Of a stretch of DNA of 64,000 nucleotides, positions 11,989 through 23,360 are shown one piece after another. The notes beneath the pieces are model-generated. The model was not told the origin of the DNA. It worked only from the letters and a program-made list of their open reading frames with translations, and did no database searches. Made by a program: the position numbers and the translations under genes. This DNA comes from Camellia lanceoleosa (taxonomy: Eukaryota; Streptophyta; Magnoliopsida; Ericales; Theaceae): assembly GCA_025200525.1 (NCBI GenBank), contig CM045762.1, positions 107,968,682 through 108,032,681 on the forward strand. Direction: 5' to 3'. Position 1 is the first letter of the stretch, and each line of letters opens with the position of its first letter.

Positions 11989-14900
11989 TGTAGCTTGCTT
12001 TTCGTGCTCCTTTTGGATACGATAGCCCCATAGTTCGAACTCTTGTGATTCTGAATCTAGTTTCACAAGTGCAATGTGAAACGGATAAACACAAAAGAGT
12101 CCAAATCCGACAAATCTTTTGGAAAAATCAATTTTTAATAAAAAAAATACCAAAAAATAGATTGCATTGCCAGATTTTAGAGTCGCCACCTTAATATTTT
12201 TGGGAAACTTAGGAAACCCATGACTTGTGTCAAAGGCCACGTGTTTGTCATCACCAAAGTGTCTCGGCTCAAGAACTTCGGTACGACAGGGAAATGTCAT
12301 GAATTGAGCACCCCACTCACCCGATCAAAGATCGACCTCTACTAATCATGATGTGATTCTTATTTACATTATATGCTCTTGTTCCAGTTATTAGACTAAT
12401 TTACTATGTGTTGCACACAAGTATAGGCTAATTTGAAAAAATTAAAACACTTTGATTTCATGTTTGTTTGGAAATTGTTTTGAATATGTACCACTTAAAA
12501 AAGTGATATCATGTGTACATTCATCAAATTATCCCAATTTGAACAATTAGCCTTCATCCACAGGCATTCAAACCGGTATATCACTTAAGCACTTAGCCTT
12601 ATGAAAAATATGCTTGATATGGAAACAATCACACGCATGCAATATGCTAAAGTAATAAGTGCTCACCTTGTACTCCAAGGCAAGCCAAAAGAAACAAAAG
12701 AGTTAGAAAAAAATGCATGATCCTAACGAGACAAGATGGCTAATGTAATACACACAAGAGTGCAACTAAGAGGTTCGGTTGTCTAATATGTCATGTGAAT
12801 CACTTTGATAGCATGTAGTAACGCACGTATTCAAGGAAGTAATAAATGACAATGTCGTTAGAATGATGAACTGAATCTTATGCATGGAAGACAAATTGAT
12901 GCAAATCATAGAAACTGCTAATTAAGACATGATGTTCTACACTATCCATCATAAGTGGGTAAATAAAAAGGAGAAAGACGTGGGGTTGGAAGACATGCAC
13001 TTTATTACAAGTTTCCCCTCCCGCAGGAGGGTCCGAATGAACGTCCTAGCTAATTAAGCTAATTATTACAACACCACAAGTTAATTAACTATTCTATCTA
13101 ATTAATTAAGTACAACAAGAAAACTAACTAGCTATTCCAACTAATTAATAAAAATTAATTAAAGTAACTAATTAGCTACAAAATGGAATTAATTAACTAA
13201 CGAATTAATTATTACAAGTCCATTACTTTAATTACAACATACTACTATTAAAACATTATTGTAACGGGCCTCGAGAAACGAGGGATGGTTCTTGCATGGA
13301 TGCAGATTTCTAGCTGAAAATGCTCTCTATTCTGCTGCTAGAATACTTTTGTTGCACAGTCAGAAAATTGCACTATTTTTTGCGTCAGCCTTTGCTTTGT
13401 TTTGCAAGAAAAAAGACACTGTCTGGCTGAAAAAAAGTGGTCGGTCGGCCGGCTAGTAAAAGTGGTCGGCCGTACAGTAAAGGTGGCTGGCCAACCGGCC
13501 ACTAATGTTTGGTATTGCTCTGCTGCAACAGATATAAAATAGAGCCCAAATCAAGTATTTTCAGGGGATGTTTGTCCACCCTTCCTCTCCTTATCATCAA
13601 ACAGACCAAATGAGGGGTAGGCTCGATTTACAAACCATCAATCGGTGAAAACTCATTGCATGATGGCTTATGAATCAAGGGATGCAATTTTGATAAACGA
13701 AAAGGAAAGATTCATGAACCTCCTCTCTATCATGATATTGATCAAGGGAAGTGATTGACATTGACTCTTGAACCGTTTTCATCACTAACAAGTATGAAAC
13801 AACCCAAGACTCAATGGGGTCAATTAACATCCAATTGAACCCCAAACCATTTTATTATCTTGTTACCTCTTAGTCTAATTTCATTACCTCTTTTAATTAC
13901 CTTTCCATTCATTAAGCATTTTAGTCCAATAATGAAGATTAAGTCCACTAATGGAGAGAAGTGCCAAACAAAGGATTGTTTTGGGCATGAGAGAGATGTC
14001 ATGCCTTCGGAAATGAACCTTCAAAGTGATTAAACCATTAAGCATAAGGATCTCCATCTCAAGCTTTAGCAATACTTGTTTCAAACAACTCTCAAAGCAA
14101 AGAAAAAGCCAAGAAAAAAGAGAGGTTGCAGAGATGATTAGAGGTGAAAACAAGTATGGAAAGCACTAAATAAATGCCATCAACTCAAATAGGCTAGTGA
14201 CTAATGCTTAGAACACCAAACCCATGAGGACCATTACACTAGAAGCATGCTATACAAAGCATAAATGAAACCAACAACCTAAAACAGTCTTAAAACAGTA
14301 AAAAATAGCACTGAAATTCACATGAAAAAGTTTGAAAAAGCTAGCTACAATTATGGAGAAATAGGACTAGTAAACAAGCACAAGGAGGGGAGGCTAACCT
14401 CTCCATTTTTGGGATTTCAAAACAACATTTTTAGCCTCTAAAATTCAGTGGTGAAAAGCTCAAAAAAATTTGATGAAAAGATTGAAAACACAAGGGCAAG
14501 AGTTTGGAATACAAAGTGCAAAGAAGGGTGATCCACCCTTCTACCTTGGGTAGCTTTTAGCCACAAGTTTCAGCCCATAAAAATAGTTGAAAAATAGTCC
14601 AAAAACAACAAGTAAATATAGTAAAGAAATAAGGGAAAGAAGCTAGGAATTATACCTCTTGAAAACGAGTAACTCCTTGAATTATAAACCACCAAGTTCT
14701 CACCCTCAAGAGCTAATATTTAAGCTCAACAACCTCAACAAAGAGCCCCAAAAATCTAGTTTAGGAAGTCTAGGTAAGGTGTGTGTAGGTTGCAAGAAAG
14801 AGAGATATTTTTTCCAAGAATTTTCCTTCTCCAAAATTTTCTAACCTAATTTTATGAGAGGGGGTCAAGTATGTATAAAGAAATATGTTAGGCTCTTGGA

Positions 14901-15240
14901 AATATCAGTATAGAAATAGTTGGTGCAGTGCATGCACCTGTGGAGATAGCTGGCAATGGAACAGCTGGCAAAAAGATCTAGTTTTTTTGACACAAGTGGC
15001 CAGCCGACCACTAAGGGGATGGTCGTACACTCATTTGTGGCCTACAGGCCTCTGGGTGGTCAGGCTTGGAAACTACTGTTTTGGTCCAAAAAAATTGTGC
15101 AAGGTTTGTAGGTTTCTAAGGCTCAAAATTGAGGCTTCATGCTGAGGAAATCGAGCGTTCGACAAGCATAAAAATTCATCATTAGGTGATCAATCGGTGG
15201 CGCCCAAGTTTTAAGAGCGGTCAAAAATGGGGTGTCTACA
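11989..15240 (-). mobile_element. 3' LTR of element A (family-A LTR)
   Basis: On the minus strand the LTR starts at 15240 with TGTAGACACCCCATTTTTGAC and ends near 11989 with a CTACA. The same start is shared with the solo LTRs at 33841-36192 and 43770-47750, and landmark words follow in the same order (GAGTCGCCACC near 12180, a GGCCGG-rich patch near 13440-13500). A purine tract adjoins 15240 on the sense side, so this is the 3' LTR and the internal region lies to the right. The left end is less certain because the sequence there has diverged (TGTAGCTTGC against TGTAGATGT in the solo copies). No gene is present; small ORFs such as 11890-12300 minus are not recognisable. Confidence 0.75.
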
Positions 15241-15252
15241 GTTGCCCCTCTT
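15241..15252 (-). other. Polypurine tract of element A
   Basis: The minus strand reads AAGAGGGGCAAC directly before the LTR start TGTAGACACC. This fixes the minus orientation of element A. Confidence 0.8.
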
Positions 15253-15734
15253 AGACAAAGCTCGAAGTCATGAAATGACGTGAGTGAATGTCAAGCCCAG
15301 AGACGACCCGTTTTGACAAGGCTGTGAGGCTTCGGCAAACAATCAAGACATAAATTAAATCAGTTATACCCAAAGGTTGCCTACATATCCCTTTACAGGG
15401 AATCAAACCTGCGTATCTCAGGGGCAAGATACAAATGATATACACAAAGAATATAGTTGAAAGCTGGCCTTACACGCTTCGCGAAGCCAATTATTTGACA
15501 ATTCATGATCATGCAAAACAAGGCACCGAGAAATAACAAGATACTAGCATACGTAACAATAGCTCTAACCAAATAAGCAGAAGTAAATTCCAAACATGTT
15601 TCACATGAAAGTAGGAACAATACACTCTAATCACGCAAAAAACATAAGAAGAGTAAGAGAAAGACCGCTCATGGTCATGCTTTCGCACACCTTGAGATAC
15701 TCTCATCACGTTGAAAACGTGAGAAGAGGAAATG
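15253..15734 (-). other. 3' untranslated region of element A
   Basis: This is non-coding sequence between the tandem array and the polypurine tract. It contains GGTTGCCTACATATCCC followed by GGGAATCAAACC (15374-15409), a stretch resembling 3' regions of many plant gypsy elements. No ORF with a recognisable product was found. Confidence 0.55.
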
Positions 15735-16435
15735 TGATGATGCGATAAATGCAATGAGAACGATGATCATGCGATAGATGCACAATGTAGTGAGATTGTG
15801 CGATATATGCACAAAGCAATGAGATTGTAGTCATGCGATAGAAGCACAGTGCAATGAGGTTGTAATCATGCGATAGATACACAGAGCAATGAGATTGTAA
15901 TCGTGCGATAGATGCACAGAGTGGCCCGATCGTGCGATAGATGCACGATGTGGTATGATTGTTCAATAGATGCACAGAATGGTACGATCGTACGATAGAT
16001 GCACAATGTGGTATGATTGTGCGATAGATGCACATAGTGGTACGATCGTGCAATAGATTCACAGTGCAATGAGATTGTAACCGTGCGATAGATGCACAGA
16101 GCAATGAGATTATAATCGCATGATAGATGCACAGAGTGGCCCGATCATACGATAGATGCATGACATGGTATGATTGTGAAATAGATACACAGAGTGGTAC
16201 AATCGTGCGGTAGATGCACGATGTGGTATGATTATGCGATAGATGCAAATAGTGGTATGATAGTGCGATAGATGCACGATGTTGTATGATTGTGCTATAG
16301 ATACACAAAATGGTACGATCATGTGATAGATGCACGACGTGGTATGATTGTGCGATAGATGCACAACATGGTATGATTGTGCAATAGATGCACATAGTGG
16401 TACAATCATGCGATAGATGCACAACGTGGTATGAT
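15735..16435. repeat. 29-bp tandem array (about 24 copies) in element A
   Basis: Units of the type GTGCGATAGATGCAC followed by a GATGTGGTATGATT-like linker repeat every 29 bases. The core TGCGATAGATGCA is itself an inverted repeat (GTGC, loop GATAGAT, GCAC). In several units the stem extends to six or seven pairs. Because 29 is not a multiple of three and the units lack stops on the minus strand, several overlapping ORFs (up to 238 codons at 15706-16422) run through it; they look like by-products of the repeat. The array lies between the antisense gene and the 3' LTR, the place where hypervariable tandem repeats are known in Tat-lineage gypsy elements. Confidence 0.9.
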
Positions 16436-16900
16436 TGACAAGAAAATGTAATGGATGATGCTTAGGAAATGCAATAAACAAACAAAGCGGCGCTTCAGAA
16501 AGCACTGCTCATGAATACAACACAAGGAATCTAATTGAAAATCAATACGATGACAACGCAAGTTCTATGCAACCTAAGATGTAATGCAAGTACTATGTAA
16601 ACAGGATGGGTAGATGAGTTATGCTGCAATGTGCACATGCAACATAAGAGGTATGTGAGAATACATATTCTATGCAAAAGATACGTGAATCGAAAAGACG
16701 AACAAAAGTGATGTTCGCCAATAACCTCCAACTTACCACTTGGAGGCTCTGCAAAATGCGCAAAAAAGGATACCACCTGTTCACATTTGAAACCGGGGCA
16801 CGTTCATGCACTAAAGACACAATGGGATTTGGAACGATGCAACCAGAACACCAGTTCGAGATCTTCAGACACCAAATCCATTTCAAGTTCCTCAAGCCTT
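16436..16900. other. Non-coding internal DNA of element A, right of the 29-bp array
   Basis: No recognisable gene. ORFs on both strands at 16530-16908 overlap each other and match nothing I know. It probably belongs to the spacer between the array and the promoter of the antisense gene. Confidence 0.4.
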
Positions 16901-16929
16901 CTTCCTAGACCCAAAACTAGACCTTCCAT

Positions 16930-17418
16930 ACTCTAATTGGGCAAGCGGGCAACAAAAACCAGCTCGGGACCACAAATGGGGCCGGTCGGCTACAAATGGG
17001 TGTACAGTCGGCCATTTGTGGCAGATCGGGGCATTTTGGGGTTTCTTTCTCGGGTCTCTTTAAAAACAACCCCGAACTTCATTTGGCACACATCCACACG
17101 TCCGAAATCACTCTCCCTCTCTCTCTAGGTGCTTTCTCTCTCTAGATTTGTGCTTTGTACACGTTTTCCAATGCCCCACGCAAACTTTATTCATAAAACC
17201 TCTTTGGTCCTCTACATTTCGAACCGATCAGATTTTGATTTCGTTGATTTTTTTTGGGTTTTCATCACTTTGGGCTTATTCCCCTCGGGGTTTTTTCTTA
17301 GGTTTTGTAAACTTTCCCTGGTTTCGACTTTCTCTTCCATTTTCTCTTGCCTAAGGATGACTTTTTGAAGTTTTCCATCTTTTCTCCATTTTTCTTCATT
17401 TTTTCACCCACTTTCCAC
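16930..17418 (+). promoter_or_regulatory. Probable promoter and leader of the antisense PMD gene
   Basis: Upstream of the ATG at 17419 lie a GGCCGGTCGGC-type patch (16980-17020), a possible TATA-like TTTAAAAAC at about 17061, and a long pyrimidine-rich leader with CTCTCTCTCTAG repeats (17108-17145), typical of plant 5' UTRs. This is inference from composition; no transcript evidence is available. A leader intron is possible but cannot be placed. Confidence 0.4.
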
Positions 17419-17754
17419 ATGGCAGACGATGTCCCACATGATGGTGCCCCTCCCGAACTACCTATGCTTCCACCTATAGCTGAGGTAGAGGAGCTAGCAG
17501 TTGTCGAAGCCGGCGGGGTGGCGAAGGATATCGCTGCTGATTTTGAGGCTGAGGCAGAGGCGATCTTTCCACCAGAGCCTGAGCCTAAGCTATTACCATT
17601 GAGACTGAGGCCATTTGATCTGGCCACTTAACACCCACAGATGCCCGCGATGGCCCCCGGCAGCATGATGCGGTTTGATGATTTTGTCGGTAGCATGTCG
17701 GAGGATGTTTTGCTGAGGGAGCGGACCTCCTACCTTGCTCACGATGCTTCTGAG
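17419..17754 (+). pseudogene. PMD-like gene of element A, first exon (antisense to the element)
   Basis: The ORF starts ATG GCA GAC GAT and encodes an acidic, Ala/Glu/Pro-rich N-terminal region. An in-frame TAA at 17629-17631 interrupts it; the frame then reads on through RERTSYLAHDASE to a GAG|GTACAA splice donor at 17754/17755. The next exon resumes at 42414, after an intron that now contains the 24.5-kb element B. Its plant-mobile-domain identity comes from the later exons, not from this part. The phase from this exon into the next does not fit exactly, so at least one further indel is likely. The gene runs opposite to the LTR polarity of element A. PMD proteins include transposon-borne and domesticated plant proteins; the biochemical role here is unknown. 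Confidence 0.6.
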
Positions 17755-17875
17755 GTACAAACTTTTCTTTCCTGCACTTTACCTGTTTAACCATTTCATC
17801 ATTTCCTTTCCTCTAACTATCTTTTATTCATTTCATCACTGCCTTTCATCTAACTGTCTTTGATTCTTTCCTTAT
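17755..17875 (+). other. 5' remnant of the PMD intron, with the CTTAT target duplication
   Basis: This is pyrimidine-rich intron sequence from the donor GTACAA to the insertion point of element B. The last five bases, CTTAT (17871-17875), recur at 42404-42408 and are B's target-site duplication. Without B, the sequence would run through a polypyrimidine tract straight into the acceptor CACAG, so B landed within a few bases of the 3' splice site. Confidence 0.8.
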
Positions 17876-18281
17876 TGTGGAGAAGTGGTTTGGAAATACT
17901 CTTCTGATCCTGGGAAACGCTAGTGATCCTTAGCTAGTCACCTGAAAAGATACAAGAACTCCGGTCGGGGGTGCCAGAATTAGCACTCCGACAGACAAGT
18001 CAGTTCAGACACTCAGGATAGCTTGTTTACTAAGTTAAATGAAGTGATTCTTACATACCTTTCTCAATCCGTTGTTCCTGTATTTATACATGTTCCTTTC
18101 AATCCTCGGGGCCAGGGCCTACTTTTTAATCATTGTCCTTTCTATTATTCGGCTCTAAGGATATACACTTATTCGGCGCATATATTATATTCGGCTTCCC
18201 ATTCTCATAGGAAACAACCGATTAATATCAGTCTTCCAATGGTACGCACCTTCTGATTTTGCCATATATTCGGCTCCTACA
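17876..18281 (-). repeat. 3' LTR of element B
   Basis: Minus-strand start TGTAGGAGCCGAATATATGG at 18281, end CTTCTCCACA at 17876. It aligns without gaps to 41998-42403, with about 26 mismatches, mostly transitions. Confidence 0.95.
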
Positions 18282-18296
18282 ATTGCCCCCCGAACT
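18282..18296 (-). other. Polypurine tract of element B
   Basis: The minus strand reads GAGTTCGGGGGGCAAT directly before the 3' LTR, a purine-rich run in the expected place. It fixes the polarity of B. Confidence 0.75.
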
Positions 18297-18578
18297 CCAC
18301 ATTGACGGTAGTTAATCGGCGTGTTTGGTCTTGAATTGGAAAAGTTAAAATAGGTAAGGCGGCTTCGCATATCCCAACACAGATGTCAGAATGCGCACAC
18401 CTTTTCGGTCATCATTACACTTTCCCGCCTCATTCGTGCATCTCGCATTTATTGCGATTTGAAATTTCAGTCCTTTCAAATGCACATTTCGTCGAGTATT
18501 CGACTCTTGGATCGCCAGCGGGTATCCCTTCTCTGACTCGCATTTTTTGCAACTCTTCTTCGTTTACCCTCGTCCCCT

Positions 18579-20184
18579 TTGCTCCTCGTAAGTCTTCTTC
18601 TCTTTTCTTTGCAATCCTACTTTCTGTTTGTTATTTTAATTTTGGCGAACCCTTTATTCCCTGCGAAAATTGATAAACACTTGAAAGACCTCCTTTCTGA
18701 GGGTCATGTTTCTAGATTCCGGCGACACTTTTCCATCCCCGACGATGTTCATCTATCTCTAGTGACGGACAATACTCTAGATATGGAGAGAGAGGATCGA
18801 AATTCAATCATCTTTCCTCTCTTATCCATTGCAAAGAGCGGGGTCCGTTTTCCCCTACATCCATTCCTTAGGGCCGTCCTCCGCCATTGGGGTCTGATTC
18901 CTTCTCAGCCCAACGTGAATTTTTTTCAAATCGTAATGGGGATCGTAGAGTTGAACCGGCGCCTCAGGATCGATCTTGGCATTCTGGCCATTCGGCACTG
19001 CTATGCTTTAGCCAAATCTTCCGGTCGGCTTGGACGGTACTTTCTTAGGGCCAAGGATACTGACCATCATTTGGTAACCATGCTTGCCAGTTCTGGTAAG
19101 CGTGTGGATGACGTAATGGTCAATGTCCGAGGGAACTATGAATTTGGTGAAGGCAAGGGTCGCCTAGACCCTATTCCCAGACGGAGGGGTGAACCAGGTT
19201 TCCGTGTGTCTCCTTGCGTTTATTGAACTTTTCTTTTACTCGGCCTTCTCTCTGTGTCTAACCCTTTGTCTTTGCAAGCAGTAAATTAAAGAAGATTTTG
19301 GTTTCTACTGATGACGCAGTCGTCACGCAGATTGTGACTGCACTTGGATACTTCGGCCATCCAAATGTACAGAAGCAAGGGAGAGGGGCCCACATACTTC
19401 TTCGATACGAGCCTACTTATACTACTTTTTCGGCCGCTGACAACATTCCGATTCCAGCCGACGATCAACACCTTGCGGCTCTTATCTTCTCTAGTATCAA
19501 GAGCCTTAGGCAAGTTGGTCTCGAAGCTTTTGATTCGGGGCAAGACGTGGAGCCAGTGGTAGAGGGAGTCGCCGAACCAGCCAGAGAGTTCGCTGAGGAG
19601 ACCGAAGAGGTTGACGAGGCCCTAAACTCGGTGTTTGAGGCAGCCAGACTTAGTCAGCCTACCTCGCCGTCCACTTCAGGTCGGGCAGAGTTTTCTTCTG
19701 GAGATATTTTTGGAAGTTTGGGAGACCTACCTGACGATTTTTTGGAAGGTATGGCTGGTGAAAACCTCACGCAGATGGCTCAAAAGAAAAATGCCAAGCG
19801 AATGGCCGCCCGTTCTGGACCTGCCTTGATTGAGTCTTTCGAACCAGTTATTGAAGAGCCGGCTTAGATTGTTGCCGCCGAAACGGAAAAAGACGTTGAA
19901 CAACCAGTCAATGAAGAACGGTTGATTCCGGAAGAGCAGGACAAGAAGCGTAGCGCCGAGGGAGAGGCTGGTTTAGAAGATAGTCCTACTGACAAAAGGC
20001 CTCGCTTAGAAGAGTCGGACGTGGTTGTTCCTTTCATTATTCAGCCAAAGATCAGAGACACGCCGATTTCTTCTGACGCATCAATCATTACCGACCCAGC
20101 GGTAGCCTTCAGCCTGGCGGCTTCAGTCTCCCTACTAGCTGATAAGGCATCCTTTTATGCCGTGCCGGATTTGGTGGCCATAGC
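18579..20184 (+). pseudogene. Antisense Transposase_28-like gene of element B, 5' part
   Basis: A plus-strand ORF, antisense to B's gag, encodes a protein resembling the plant 'putative gypsy type transposon' family (Pfam Transposase_28). Signature stretches are FPLHPFLRAVLRHWGLIPSQ (about 18850-18910), FFQIVMGIVELNRRLRIDLG and a following VNVRGNYEFG. The first ORF ends at 19226; a GT at 19198 and an AG near 19280 suggest an intron. The second part, 19283-20184, is acidic and serine-rich (FSSGDIFGSLGDLPDDFLEG near 19690-19750), has an in-frame TAG at 19865-19867 and a basic patch DKRPRLEE at about 20010. Element D splits the gene at 20184/29066. The start codon is unclear; a donor-like GTAAGT at 18587 hints at a leader intron. 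Molecular function is unknown; a nuclear protein is plausible. Confidence 0.75.
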
Positions 20185-22267
20185 TGTAATGACCCGACCC
20201 TCGTCCATATTTTTGATGTATTTCATCCCTTGTTTTGTGCTTTTAACATGTTTGCTGAAAACTTCATGAAAAATTATAGGTAAGGAAACGAAATGCATGT
20301 TTATGATTGATTATCTGTTGCTCAAGAAAGATATCTGTTCCATTAGAATGTTGGCATCAGAAATTGAAAGCCTTAATAGCTTAATTGTCAGGAATTGATT
20401 ATATATCTATGATCAGCATAATTTTTAGGTAATTTTAAGCATGTTCGTGAAATTTAAATTTCGGAATGATTAAACGATTCATTTTTGTCCTATATGCCTT
20501 ACTTGTGGACATATATATAGTGATGACTCTATGGTTTTTGGTCAAAAACGTGGGCATCATTTTGGGAGAGAAATAAGAGAAGGAAAGAAGAGGAATTGGG
20601 GAAGTAGGGATTCAACAAGGAATTTGAGCAAATTGTTAGAGGTTTGGGAATAAATTCAAGGTAAGCTCAAGATTATAACAATTTAAGAGTTGTAAATTAT
20701 GTTCTTATTGCTTCATGTATAGATTTCATGTCTAACTGATGAGGGTTTTCATCAATTGGTGCTTTTGACACTTAACTTGGATACTTTGTGAAATCAAGCT
20801 TCAATCCTTGGTTTATACCATCACCTCATGAATATATGTATACATATCATGTGTCATGTTCTTGAATCCAAGAATGAAATTGAGAGAGAGAAATGGCTTG
20901 GTTAAGCTTATAACCTTGTTTAAATTCCCATGTTTACACGTAGAATTCATGTTAGGGGATATTAGGTTGAAGTATTGCATGAATGTAACCTTTGATTTCA
21001 TGGAAAATGAGTTTGAGTTGCTAAATTTGGGATTGGAATCTGGGCGCTCGAATCAGTCGCCGAAGCGGAGGTCAGGGCCGCTCGAGCGGGAGAATGCACC
21101 TTCTCAGCTTTTTAAAAATTACCTGTCGCTCGGCGGAGAACTTCCCTTCGGCGTAAAATCAATCACTCAGTATTTTTGGTAACTTTATCGTCCCGCCGAA
21201 AGGACAAGTTTTGCCGAAGCGGAGGATCGCTTCCGAGAAAAATATGGTTGTTCGGTTTTTCGTGCTTGACTCTCGGGTGTTTTTAGAATATTTTTCTGAT
21301 GGGTTATGAGAATTGTAACTTCATGTAAAATGTAAGGATTAGAAATAAAGTAAGAAAGGAAAGGAAACTAATGTATAAGTTTAACGTGTGCGTGACACAC
21401 TCGAGGAGGAAGTAACACGCCATCTCGACATCGTGAGTAGTAATACTTCTTTAAATGTTATGCAATAATGCCAATGTATCAAGGCATAGAAAACAATTAT
21501 TTTCATGTCCCAAGCATGTAATGTACTTAAGCTAATGTTTAACGCTTTAATAATGTTAATGCTAATGTCAACGCGTGAAGTATGTAAGGAAAAAAGGAAT
21601 TGCAAGGGCCGTAGTGCCATTTTCAAGGGTAGTGCCAACATGTTTACAAGGGCTATATGCCATTTTCAAGGGCCGTAGTAGTGCCAACATGTTATCAAGG
21701 GCTTTATGCCACATTTCCAAGGGCCTCGTGCCACCACTTTCAAGGGCTTAGAGCCGCCAAATTATGTTACAAGATTTAGCCTAAGGCTATTATGTATGCA
21801 CTGCACTCGCATTTAACGTATTGATATGTGAAATGATCAAGCTAGAGAAGGTTTTATTTATGTATTATTACTCATTGAGCCCGGCTCACTCTTTATTATG
21901 TCTGTTTCTATAGGTCCTCAATCAGGAGGTCAGTCCTAGCCCTGATGCTGCCTTCTTTTGTCAACCTTTACGTGTCCAGGCACCAGACCAGACCAATTAT
22001 GTTTTGTGGGTTAATTTTTGAGTGCCATCTAAGATTATTGTACACAACCCGCATGTGGTTGTTACCAATGGACAAACTTTATTTGCTTATAAGGATGTAT
22101 GTGTTTTGTGAGATCCTGGCATGTTAACAATAGCTCAATGGAATGTCTATTTTATATTACTACTTTATGCTTCCGACAAGACCCCATATATATATATATA
22201 TTAGGTTTTATGTCCATTTATGCATAGGTCATGTCCAAACTTTTAGGGGCAGGTCATGGGTGTGACA
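20185..22267 (+). repeat. 5' LTR of element D
   Basis: The LTR holds a CTCGAGCG-rich segment (about 21035-21235), AGGGCC-type short tandem repeats (about 21600-21770) and GAGCCCGGCTCAC (21877-21890). Differences from the 3' LTR are not spread evenly; they pile up in CG-rich words. ORFs within it are not genes. Confidence 0.95.
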
Positions 22268-22268
22268 G

Positions 22269-22280
22269 TGGTATCAGAGC
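22269..22280 (+). other. Primer-binding site of element D (initiator Met tRNA)
   Basis: TGGTATCAGAGC, an exact match to the usual plant iMet primer site, lies one base after the 5' LTR. Confidence 0.95.
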
Positions 22281-22457
22281 ACGAGTTGCTATCTCACACA
22301 CGGATCCATTGAGCTATAGGGTGTCTAGAAAAGATTTAGGTATCATGCATGACATCCTAAAAGTATAAGACTAGTCGATAGCAACAGTAGGAATACACTG
22401 TGAATGCTAACAAGGTTGAATTATGTCTCTTGTATATACTTAATTGTTGTGTAGATC

Positions 22458-23360
22458 ATGGTGAGAACCAGGACAGAAGATGGGGAAGATTCTACCTCAG
22501 CACGACTGGATAGGATGGAGAGGATGATTATGGAAATGGCAGAGACTATACGGCAACAACAGCAACAGCCGGAACAACAGCCGCCACCACCACCAGTACC
22601 TCCACCGGGAGTACCAGAATTTCATGCTGAAGACCGAACTATCACTCTCACTAAGGAGTTTAAGAAGATGAAACCACCGTCTTTTAAAGGGGGAATAGAA
22701 CCAATGAAAGCTGAGGCCTGGGTGTTGGGCATAGAGAAATTATTTGAAGTCTTCCCTTACACCGAAGCTCAAAAGGTGCAATTGGCTGCCTTTACCTTTG
22801 AAGATGAAGCACGCAGATGGTGGATGCTAACGAGAACAACCCATCCCGGACTAACATGGGACAGATTTGTAGAGCTGTTTTATGACAAGTACTTTCCTCA
22901 AAGTATGCGGGATAAAAAGGTGACCGAGTTTGAAACTCTCAGACAAGGGAATAACACTGTTGCTGAATATGAGGCCCAATTTGCGGAGCTAGCCCGGTTC
23001 GCGCCGCATATGGTGGACACGGATTATAAGAAGGCACGGAAGTTTGAAGGAGGATTACGAGGAGCAATTCTGGATCGGGTCAATATGTTAAAGTTGCCTA
23101 CCTATGTAGACGTCTTTGGAGAGGGTCATCATAGCCGAGGAACCTTCTTTGCCGTAACGGATTGCTGAATGGAAGGGAAAAAGGCAAAACAACCAATGGT
23201 CGAAGGGAGCGACTACTCCGCCAAATAAGAAACAAAACTTAGGGACGTCAAATATTCTTGCTCCTAGTCAAGGTACGATTCCCAATTGTTTAGAATGTGG
23301 GAAGAGGCATCGCGGGATATGCCAATGGAAGTCTGGAGCCTGTTATCAGTGTGGCAAAAC
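22458..23360 (+). pseudogene. gag: gag of element D (capsid and zinc knuckle), one frameshift and one stop
   Basis: The gene starts with ATG at 22458. The N-terminal segment is Gln/Pro-rich, followed by the retrotransposon gag domain (LAAFTFEDEARRWWM, FYDKYFPQS, VAEYEAQFAELARFAPHMV). An extra T in the run near 23115 shifts the frame, so the first ORF ends at 23168 with 236 codons. In the corrected frame, one TAA at 23155-23157 (from an expected CAA) remains. The frame then carries a nucleocapsid with a CCHC zinc knuckle [14 protein letters not shown] (23341-23382) and runs directly into pol, so gag and pol were originally one frame. Gag packages the element RNA; in this copy the product would be truncated before the zinc knuckle. 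Confidence 0.9.

Noticed and set aside
11890..12300. 136-codon minus ORF in the 3' LTR of element A
   Set aside because: It crosses the LTR boundary and is not conserved as an ORF in the solo LTR copies E and F.
15706..16505. Long overlapping minus-strand ORFs (up to 238 codons) across the 29-bp array
   Set aside because: The repeat unit lacks stop codons in these frames and is not a multiple of three. The peptides just repeat a 29-residue period and several frames are open at once.
17298..17627. Minus-strand Ser/Ala-rich ORF opposite the PMD first exon
   Set aside because: It is a shadow of the plus-strand acidic Ala/Glu/Pro-rich frame; no known domain.
18383..18673. Plus-strand ORF upstream of the Transposase_28-like gene
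   Set aside because: It overlaps the start region of the antisense gene in another frame and shows no domain. Probably leader or promoter sequence of that gene.
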